This document shows, piece by piece, positions 1-4,558 of a stretch of 5,203 bases of DNA. Location: contig JAJSZO010000190.1 of the NCBI GenBank assembly GCA_030262795.1, forward strand, positions 1 through 5,203, given 5' to 3'. Position numbers and translations under genes: made by a program. Source of the DNA: Deltaproteobacteria bacterium. Its GTDB lineage: Bacteria; Desulfobacterota; Desulfobacteria; Desulfobacterales; ETH-SRB1. The notes below the pieces were generated by a model, which saw nothing but the letters and a program-made list of their open reading frames with translations, was not told where the DNA came from and searched no databases. Position 1 is the first letter of the stretch, and each line of letters opens with the position of its first letter.

Positions 1-645
1 GGTAAAACCACCATCACCAGACTGATCGCCAGGTTCTGGGATGTTGACTCGGGTGAGGTGAAAATGGGGGGCCGGAATATCAAGGATATGAAAATCGACG
101 CGCTTCTGTCCCGGGTGAGCATGGTCTTCCAGGATGTGTATCTTTTCAACGATACAATTTATCAAAATATCGCCTACGGTTCCAAGAACGCTAATAAAGA
201 GAAGATCATCAAGGCTGCAAAAACAGCTCAGTGCCATGATTTTATCAGCGAGCTGCCAAATGGTTACGATACCATGGTCGGCGAGGGTGGATCCACGCTT
301 TCCGGCGGTGAAAAACAGCGCGTCTCCATCGCTCGGGCCATTCTAAAAGACGCACCTATTATCCTGCTTGATGAAGCCACCGCATCTGTTGATCCCGAGA
401 ATGAGTATCTGATCCAAAGCGCGATCAACGCCCTGGTTGAATCAAAAACACTCATTATCATCGCCCACCGGCTTTCCACTATTGTCTCTGCAGACCAGAT
501 TATTGCGTTAAACGACCATGGCCAGGTGGAAGAATCCGGCAGGCACGAAAAGCTGCTTAAAAATAAAGGGCTCTACGCCAGACTCTGGCAAAGCAGAGTC
601 CAGGCAAAAAAGTGGCATATTGGTACAAGCAGAGGTGAATCATGA
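1..645 (+). CDS. ABC exporter, C-terminal ATP-binding domain (5' partial)
   Basis: This is the nucleotide-binding domain of an ABC transporter, which hydrolyses ATP at the inner membrane to drive export. The 214 visible residues begin inside the Walker A loop (GKTT, residues 1-4), so the transmembrane part and the true start lie left of the window. A GTG at 58 is not a start, because the conserved domain runs through it. In order one sees the Q-loop (VFQD, Gln44), the signature LSGGEKQR (100-107), Walker B IILLDE with catalytic Glu (120-125), a D-loop (SVD) and the H-loop histidine (IAHRLS, His156). All ATPase residues are present, so the domain looks active. The sequence style (NDTIYQNIAYG, TASVDPENE) matches the exporter/MsbA-like half-transporter class rather than importers, and resembles siderophore- or lipid-type exporters; the substrate cannot be read. 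Its TGA overlaps the next start (ATGA at 642-645), which indicates translational coupling. Confidence 0.95.
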   Translation, partial: GKTTITRLIARFWDVDSGEVKMGGRNIKDMKIDALLSRVSMVFQDVYLFNDTIYQNIAYGSKNANKEKIIKAAKTAQCHDFISELPNGYDTMVGEGGSTLSGGEKQRVSIARAILKDAPIILLDEATASVDPENEYLIQSAINALVESKTLIIIAHRLSTIVSADQIIALNDHGQVEESGRHEKLLKNKGLYARLWQSRVQAKKWHIGTSRGES

Positions 646-911
646 GGGGTTATCTGATGGTCTTTCTCATCACGTTTCTCGCAGAGATGGGGGACAAAAC
701 GCAAATCTCTACTCTCCTGTTTTCCAGCAACAAGGAGATTAACTGCTTGGGTATCCTGGCAGCAGCTTCATGCGCGTTGACCCTGGCCACTTTTTTCGCT
801 GTTGTTATCGGCTCTGAACTGGACAGGCTTGTTTCTACAAAAACCATAAAAGTAGTTTCAGGGGTCGGTTTTATCGGAATAGGTGTCTGGAGCCTGTTGA
901 CGGCTAAATAA
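642..911 (+). CDS. Single-domain UPF0016/GDT1 (TMEM165-like) membrane protein
   Basis: This 89-residue hydrophobic protein carries the hallmark E-x-G-D-K-T motif of the GDT1/TMEM165 family (EMGDKT, residues 15-20) in its first helix, followed by helices at about 35-57 and 68-87. Family members move Mn2+ or Ca2+ across membranes (known for MneA, Gdt1 and TMEM165). Most are about 190 residues or more with two such motifs in inverted repeats. This protein has one motif and three helices, so it would have to form a dimer or pair with a second half-size protein; that is inference. No second copy is in the window. A ribosome site (GAGGTGA, 632-638) lies just upstream of the ATG at 642, inside the ABC gene, and the ATGA overlap supports this start. 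A second Met at codon 6 is possible but less well placed. No terminator follows directly. Confidence 0.85.
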   Translation: MRGYLMVFLITFLAEMGDKTQISTLLFSSNKEINCLGILAAASCALTLATFFAVVIGSELDRLVSTKTIKVVSGVGFIGIGVWSLLTAK

Positions 912-937
912 AGACTTTTTCACCCTGATTTTATTAT

Positions 938-1009
938 CGTCATTCCCGCGAAGGCGGGAATCCAGAGCTTTTGCGAGTTTCCTGGATTCCCGTTTTCACG
1001 GGAATGACG
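938..1009. repeat. 72-bp palindromic MITE/REP-like element with 8-bp flanking direct repeat
   Basis: Two 28-base arms, 938-965 and 982-1009, are reverse complements at 25 of 28 positions and are separated by 16 bases. Each arm also folds on itself: 942-961 and 986-1005 both have 8-bp stems with 4-base loops and both fit ATTCCC-N8-GGGAAT. That pattern is formally identical to the dRS3 repeat of Neisseria, and CGTCATTCCCGCGAA-type palindromes are common between genes in many proteobacteria. The element is flanked immediately on both sides by the same 8 bases, TTTATTAT (930-937 and 1010-1017), which looks like a target-site duplication from insertion. It encodes no protein. It sits between the GDT1-like gene and a damaged gene cluster and could also act as an mRNA-stabilising or attenuating structure. 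There is no T-run after it on the plus strand, so it is not a clear terminator. Confidence 0.85.
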
Positions 1010-1063
1010 TTTATTATCCGAACTTTTTGAGATATTACAAGACTCGTTACAGGAGGAAAAGCT

Positions 1064-1180
1064 ATGAAAAAAGGAAAGGAAAGGTTTTTACAGGCAGGTG
1101 TTGTGGCCGTGATATTTGCGGCGTCCCAAGAGGGATCGGCCTGCAACTTGTTTACAGGTTTTAATCCGGAGGCAAAATGA
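1064..1180 (+). CDS. Short ORF with signal-like N-terminus, probable remnant
   Basis: A 38-codon ORF starts at ATG 1064 behind a strong ribosome site (AGGAGG, 1051-1056, 7 bases upstream). Its N-terminus has a basic stretch (MKKGKERF) and a short hydrophobic run (AGVVAVIFAAS), like the beginning of a signal peptide or membrane anchor, then the ORF changes character and stops after about 17 more residues. The stop TGA at 1178-1180 overlaps an ATG at 1177, as expected for an operon partner upstream of the RND gene. The good initiation site, operon-style coupling and tiny size suggest the start of a once-larger exported protein that lost its middle by deletion. It could instead be a real small membrane peptide. 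I do not recognise the family. Confidence 0.4.
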   Translation: MKKGKERFLQAGVVAVIFAASQEGSACNLFTGFNPEAK

Positions 1181-1771
1181 AAACCCTGCCCAAAATTGAC
1201 ATTGATTGCAGCTAAAATAAAATATACAGGGATGATACCCATGGTAAATGCGATGTCCGACTTAATCACCTCGGGTCAGATTAAAAGCTTTGGATGCGCC
1301 TTTGTAGCCATTGCCTTGATAATGATCATGGTTTTGCGATCATTCAAACTGGGACTTATCAGCATGGTTCCCAATCTCTTTCCTGTGTTAATTGCCATAG
1401 GATCTATGGGCTATGCGGGTATTTACCTTTCCATGGCGCTGGTGACCTTTGGCGCCATTATCATCGGAATCGCGATAGATGATACCATTCATTTTTTTAT
1501 GCGGTACCGCCGGGAGTTCAACCGCACCGGCACTTACGAAGAAGCTCTAAAGGATACACTTTTAACCGTGGGCCGCCCTATTACCTTCACCACCATTACG
1601 CTGGCAGCAGGATTTTCAGTTTTCGCTCTCTCCGACATAAGCAACATCGGTGATTTCGGATTGATGGCAGGTTTCGCTATAATATGGGCGCTTCTGGCGG
1701 ATTTCTTTCTGGCTCCGGCTATGATGCTGCTGTTTAAGCCATTGGGGGCGGAAAGACAGTTGAGTAGTTGA
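1177..1771 (+). pseudogene. RND/MMPL-family exporter, C-terminal remnant
   Basis: The readable part (frame of 1196-1771, up to 191 codons) is the C-terminal end of an RND-superfamily exporter of the MMPL/HAE3 type. It begins at the tail of the second periplasmic loop (YTGMIPMV) and contains the last five membrane helices: about residues 33-50, 56-78, 81-101, 129-149 and 155-181. The diagnostic GIAIDDTIHFFMRYRRE segment joins helix 3 of this set to a basic loop. Complete proteins have roughly 750-900 residues with 12 helices, so about three quarters is missing. A plausible original start, ATG 1177 with GGAGG at 1169-1173, opens in another frame and meets TAA after 12 codons. The RND frame itself has only an unsupported TTG (1196) or an ATG inside the conserved loop (1232). 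The simplest reading is a large internal deletion plus frameshift. Half a pump lacking both periplasmic domains would not be expected to transport. Confidence 0.85.
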
Positions 1772-1841
1772 TTAGTCAAATGGTCGAAGAACGCCATACA
1801 AAGAGACTTTAACATGTTTACTTTAAAAGCAGGAAATCTAC

Positions 1842-2543
1842 ATGGAAAAAGAAATTCTTCCCCAGCCTGATAAAAACGGCATTATAAGAGCACTTCCCAG
1901 TGAACTATCCGAAGTGAACAGGCAGAGGCTTAAGCAGTTTGGAGCCTTTGTGTTTTTGTATGACTTTGTCCAATATCATTTTGTGCGGCCGCGCATTCAT
2001 AAGGCCGACCCACAACGACACTGGGAAATACTGAAGAAGCTAATTGCATCGGTAAAAAAGTCCCATGTTCTTGATATTGCCTGTGGAACAGGAAACGCAA
2101 TTCCCCACTTCGATAGCAGCAACGAATATACCGGTCTTGATCTGTCATATTCCATGCTTAAAGCAGCGGTGAAAAAAGCCAAAAAGAAAAAGTTTCAAAA
2201 AATGAGCTTTATTCAGGGAAACGCCGAAAAGCTTCATTTTGAAGATGAATCTTTTGACTTTGTTTTAATAGACACAGCCCTGCATATGATACCGAAATAT
2301 CAACTGGCTATTGCAGAGACAGCGAGGGTGTTGAAAAAAGATGGTGTATTTCTATGCAGTACTCCTGTTGTCGGAATCAGCAAAAAATTTGATGCTACCT
2401 GGAAACATATTTCAGATAAGCACGGCCTTCATTCATTTACTGAAGAGAACATTAAAGAAGTTTGTTCTCGTAATGGTCTGTTCTATAGTCGTTACGATAC
2501 AAATGGCGGCGTTCTTTATTTGCACGCACAAAAAGCGAGATGA
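1842..2543 (+). CDS. Class I SAM-dependent methyltransferase (Methyltransf_11/UbiE-like)
   Basis: This is a 233-residue cytoplasmic methyltransferase. The SAM-binding motif I is complete (LDIACGTGN, residues 77-85), the acidic residue that binds the ribose hydroxyls follows at the end of strand 2 (YTGLDLS, Asp100), and motif II reads FDFVLID (138-144), preceded by the GNAEKLHFED segment (126-135) typical of the Methyltransf_11 group. The N-terminal 70 residues are helical and include FVFLYDFVQYHF, a likely substrate lid or membrane-surface contact. The acceptor could be a small molecule or lipid; the sequence does not tell. AGGAA at 1831-1835 places the start at ATG 1842. The gene stands 70 bases after the RND remnant and 24 bases before the LolA-like gene, so it is probably co-transcribed with the latter. 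Confidence 0.92.
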   Translation: MEKEILPQPDKNGIIRALPSELSEVNRQRLKQFGAFVFLYDFVQYHFVRPRIHKADPQRHWEILKKLIASVKKSHVLDIACGTGNAIPHFDSSNEYTGLDLSYSMLKAAVKKAKKKKFQKMSFIQGNAEKLHFEDESFDFVLIDTALHMIPKYQLAIAETARVLKKDGVFLCSTPVVGISKKFDATWKHISDKHGLHSFTEENIKEVCSRNGLFYSRYDTNGGVLYLHAQKAR

Positions 2544-2567
2544 CATAATAAATATTAGAGGACAACA

Positions 2568-3344
2568 ATGAAAATGATTTCAGTCTTCCTGGTTGTTTTA
2601 ATGTTGGTCTTTGTTGGCGCCTCACCGATAAAAGCGGAACAACTCACCGGAAGGGATATTGCCTTTAAGATGGATACGGTGGATACGAGCCGGCATTCAA
2701 AGAGGACAGCGATCATGGTCATCAACCGCAAGGGGCAGAAGCTCGTGAGAAAGATGGAGAGCTGTAATAAGAAATACGGCCCAGATGAACGGGGCTTGAT
2801 TAGGTTTATCGAACCTCCTGACGTTCGGGGGATCATGTATCTCACCTGGAGCTATGAAGACATTGAGCGGGATGATGATATGTGGGTCTTTCTTCCGGCT
2901 GAAAGTCTTGTGCGTCGGATCAGCGGCGGCGGCAAGAAGGGCTCGTTCATGCGAAGCGACTTTGCCAATGAGGATATAGAAAAAAGAGAGGTGGATGATG
3001 ACGAACACAAGCTTTTAAGATCTGAGGAGTTTTCCGGTGTGTATTGCTACGTGGTGGAGAGGATAGCCAAGAAGCAGAAAGACACTAACTACTCAAAGCG
3101 GGTTGTCTGGGTCAGAAAAGATACCTGGCTTCCAATAAAGGTGGAGTATTACAACAAAAGGGGAAAGCACTTTAAAACCGCGATCTATGGCGGATTCAAG
3201 GAGATCAAGGGTATCTGGACTGTTACAAAGATTATGGCGGAAACTCCCGGTAAAGGATCAAAGACCCTGATGCAGTATGATAACGTGGATTACAATATTG
3301 GTTTGTCGGATTCGATTTTTGAGCAGAGCGATCTTAAAAGATGA
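2568..3344 (+). CDS. Exported LolA-like (outer membrane lipoprotein-sorting) protein
   Basis: This 258-residue protein has a clear signal peptide (basic start, hydrophobic core at residues 4-18, cleavage likely after Ala23 in IKA-EQ), so it acts in the periplasm. The mature part fits the LolA-like family usually annotated 'outer membrane lipoprotein-sorting protein': FIEPPDVRGIMYL (80-92), then DDDMWVFLPAESLVRRISG (102-120), then GSFMRSDFANEDI (125-137), and a C-terminal half of alternating beta strands with WVRKDTWLPIKVEYY (181-195). Length is normal for the family. Related proteins bind hydrophobic ligands in a half-barrel, and genes for this subgroup are commonly next to MMPL-type RND exporters, with which they are thought to hand lipids outward. 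Here the nearby RND gene is only a remnant, so this protein may be orphaned or serve another pump. AGAGGA at 2557-2562 supports ATG 2568. Confidence 0.88.
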   Translation: MKMISVFLVVLMLVFVGASPIKAEQLTGRDIAFKMDTVDTSRHSKRTAIMVINRKGQKLVRKMESCNKKYGPDERGLIRFIEPPDVRGIMYLTWSYEDIERDDDMWVFLPAESLVRRISGGGKKGSFMRSDFANEDIEKREVDDDEHKLLRSEEFSGVYCYVVERIAKKQKDTNYSKRVVWVRKDTWLPIKVEYYNKRGKHFKTAIYGGFKEIKGIWTVTKIMAETPGKGSKTLMQYDNVDYNIGLSDSIFEQSDLKR

Positions 3345-3350
3345 TAAATA

Positions 3351-3398
3351 TTCACCACGGAGACGCAGAGACCGCAGGGGAAATTATCTTTTTTTTTT
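3351..3398. repeat. Dispersed-repeat-like motif (CACCACGGAGACGCAGAG) and T10 tract
   Basis: Just after the LolA-like stop, 3351-3379 reads as a variant of the CACCACGGAG-ACACAGAG type motif that I recall as a frequent intergenic repeat in deltaproteobacterial and other environmental genomes; only one copy is in this window, so repeat status rests on memory. It is followed by ten T residues (3389-3398). No convincing GC-rich stem precedes the T-run, so I do not call a rho-independent terminator, although it lies where the plus-strand operon should end. The remaining gap to 3500 is AT-rich, and I see no gene in it. Confidence 0.4.
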
Positions 3399-3500
3399 GC
3401 AGTTGAAAGGACGGCAAAAGAAAAACACCCATAAAATAGATATATAAAATACGCGTAAATTATAAGTGTGTATGCAGTATAGCAATTATCAATGCTAATG

Positions 3501-3791
3501 TTAATTGACCCGAGGTCTTAACATAAAATGAAGTTCGTAGCCCAAGACCCGCGCATATTCATTTAAGGTGTGAAGCGAAATGTGGTTATCTTTTGCGTTC
3601 TCTATTTTTGAAATACTTTGCTGGCTGAGAGACCATTTCTCGGCAACTTCACGCTGGGTCAATTTCAAGTTTTCCCTAGCTTCTCGCAGCCTTGCGGCGA
3701 TAAGTAGTTCACCTTTTCGTTTTTCCACAGCGGCGGCAAACCCTGGTTTTTCATGTTCTTTTTTGGCTATTAGGCGGTCAAGATCATCCAT
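3501..3791 (-). CDS. higA: HigA-type antitoxin, XRE-family helix-turn-helix
   Basis: This 96-residue DNA-binding antitoxin reads leftward. The helix-turn-helix spans about residues 44-65 (LTQREVAEKWSLSQQSISKIEN), a textbook Cro/C1-type motif, followed by HTLNEYARVLGYELHFML, which closes the five-helix domain. The N-terminal 40 residues (KKEHEKPGFAAAVEKR) are charged and helical and are the likely toxin-wrapping part. I chose ATG 3791 over the upstream TTG 3815, because AAGGAG (3798-3803) lies 6 bases before the ATG and inside the longer version. The start overlaps the toxin's end by 8 bases (ATGGATGA). By analogy with HigA, it would neutralise the toxin and repress the shared promoter; autoregulation is family knowledge and is not shown here. 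Confidence 0.88.
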   Translation of the reverse strand: MDDLDRLIAKKEHEKPGFAAAVEKRKGELLIAARLREARENLKLTQREVAEKWSLSQQSISKIENAKDNHISLHTLNEYARVLGYELHFMLRPRVN

Positions 3792-4146
3792 TTTTGTCTC
3801 CTTTCTTACGCTCAAGGTAGTCTTTTTTCAATGCCCTGGCTTTTTTTATTTCCCTTGGAGGTATTGCTTTGCTTTTCTTAATAAATCCGGTCAGGAGAAG
3901 AATTGTTCGTTTGCCGGCAAAGGTATACAAGACCCTGAATCGTTTTTTAAGGCGTCTGGCTCTCAATTCATAAATGCTATCTTCGAAATAATCGGCCAGT
4001 GGTCGCCGGGCCTTATTCCCAAGTTCTCTCAAAGCCGCTATTGAAGCAACAACTTCTTTGGCATCTTCATTTGGTAAGTTATCAATAAACTTTTCAAGAG
4101 AACATTGTCTGGAAATATTTCGATAAAATATGAGGCGCCAATTCAT
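3784..4146 (-). CDS. higB: RelE/HigB-type toxin (phage Gp49-like family)
   Basis: This 120-residue basic protein is the first gene of a leftward toxin-antitoxin pair. It has the RelE/HigB fold pattern: a helix pair (residues 16-43, SLEKFIDNLP... to IAALRELG), then strands carrying IYELRARRLKKRFRVLYTF (58-76), TILLLTGFIKKSKAIPPREI (81-100) and a C-terminal Lys/Arg-rich helix. The 'YELR...RVLY...LLLTGFIKKS.KIP' layout is that of the Gp49-like subgroup (PF05973 type). HigB toxins cut mRNA at the ribosome and stop growth; active-site residues in this subgroup vary, so activity is inferred from family only. The length is typical and there is no disruption. ATG 4146 has only a weak, distant GGTGG as a ribosome site. 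The toxin-first order and the following HTH gene are the canonical higBA arrangement. Confidence 0.87.
   Translation of the reverse strand: MNWRLIFYRNISRQCSLEKFIDNLPNEDAKEVVASIAALRELGNKARRPLADYFEDSIYELRARRLKKRFRVLYTFAGKRTILLLTGFIKKSKAIPPREIKKARALKKDYLERKKGDKNG
3798..3803 (-). promoter_or_regulatory. Ribosome binding site of the antitoxin
   Basis: AAGGAG on the minus strand lies 6 bases upstream of ATG 3791, within the last codons of the toxin gene. It decides the antitoxin start and would give the antitoxin stronger translation than the toxin, whose own start has no comparable site. Confidence 0.75.
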
Positions 4147-4152
4147 GTAAAA

Positions 4153-4181
4153 TAAATACCACCATATAGTTGTTTTGTCAA
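4153..4181 (-). promoter_or_regulatory. Candidate sigma70 promoter of the toxin-antitoxin pair
   Basis: On the minus strand a perfect TTGACA (4176-4181) is followed after 17 bases by TATTTA (4153-4158), a weak -10. The next T-rich stretch gives no better box. The -10 lies only 6 bases before the toxin ATG, so transcription would start close to or at the start codon, consistent with poor toxin translation. It is also where an autorepressor would be expected to bind, but I see no clear palindromic operator. Confidence 0.45.
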
Positions 4182-4190
4182 TTTAAAAGA

Positions 4191-4541
4191 ATGTTAGCAA
4201 AAAAAAATCAGAAATAATCATATCGAAAAATATCATAAAAAACTGCTTAAACGGATTGTTGTTCTGTTTATTCTCTTCTGCCTCCCCTCAATTGCACCTG
4301 CCACTGAAAAAGGCTCCTTAAAAGATATGGATCTGAATTCCCTGACTGAGAAGACCTTTGTTGAGGAAAAAGCGAAATTCCTTTCAAGTAGCGGTTACCT
4401 GGAAAGCCGCAACCAATTGAGGGTTAAGGACGTGGATTAGCCTATCTCCCTCTGACAGCGGTTGTGGCTGGGTTGTTACTTGGGGCAGGGAATGAGGATC
4501 ACGCAAAGACCCAAATCTGTGCGCCTACTTGCGGAAGTTAA
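4191..4541 (+). pseudogene. Broken (or recoded) small exported membrane protein
   Basis: No intact gene occupies 4147-4558, but three plus-strand pieces line up. ATG 4191 opens MLAKK and runs into a tract of nine A (4199-4207); removing one A joins it to an open frame (4198-4437) holding a clear signal peptide (KKLLKRIVVLFILFCLPSIAPA) and about 46 polar residues (EKGSLKDMDLNSLTEK...ESRNQLRVKD). That frame stops at TAG 4438-4440. A -1 shift within 4428-4440 continues into YLPLTAVVAGLLLGAG and a Cys-containing tail (TQICAPTCGS) ending at TAA 4539-4541. Together these would form a protein of about 115 residues with a signal peptide and one C-terminal membrane helix. The signal-peptide frame has no ATG, GTG or TTG upstream of the signal. 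I do not recognise the family. Decay, sequencing indels, or slippage at the A tract could each explain it, and the second piece could be an unrelated insert. Confidence 0.5.
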
Positions 4542-4558
4542 TTCGTCCACGTTCCTTA
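4425..4558. repeat. Imperfect inverted repeat around a 109-bp interior
   Basis: TAAGGACGTGGA at 4425-4436 is complementary to 4546-4558 over 12 base pairs with one bulged T (4552). The interior (4437-4545) contains the C-terminal piece of the broken small ORF. The left arm coincides with the apparent second frameshift, and the right arm abuts the stop codon of the minus-strand AbiEii-like gene. It could mark an inserted segment or a long-loop structure in the convergent 3' regions. Chance pairing is not excluded. Confidence 0.35.

Noticed and set aside
264..479. Minus-strand ORF inside the ABC gene
   Set aside because: It is antisense to the signature and Walker B region; a coding shadow.
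938..1009. Rho-independent terminator after the GDT1-like gene
   Set aside because: The hairpins are strong but no T-run follows on either side, and the flanking duplication favours an inserted element.
938..1009. CRISPR array
   Set aside because: There are only two arms, they are inverted rather than direct, and the spacer is 16 bases.
940..1269. 109-codon minus-strand ORF across the palindromic element and the RND remnant
   Set aside because: It includes the palindrome arm and is antisense to the conserved ribosome sites and RND frame; no family features.
3480..3507. AT-rich stem (CAATTA...TAATTG) after the antitoxin as a terminator
   Set aside because: It has only 6 A/T-rich pairs and a long loop, too weak to support a call.
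3792..3815. Longer antitoxin starting at TTG 3815
   Set aside because: The extension contains the ribosome site used by ATG 3791, and TTG has no site of its own.
3580..4044. 154-codon plus-strand ORF
   Set aside because: It lies antisense to the antitoxin and toxin genes, both with clear family motifs, so it is a shadow frame.
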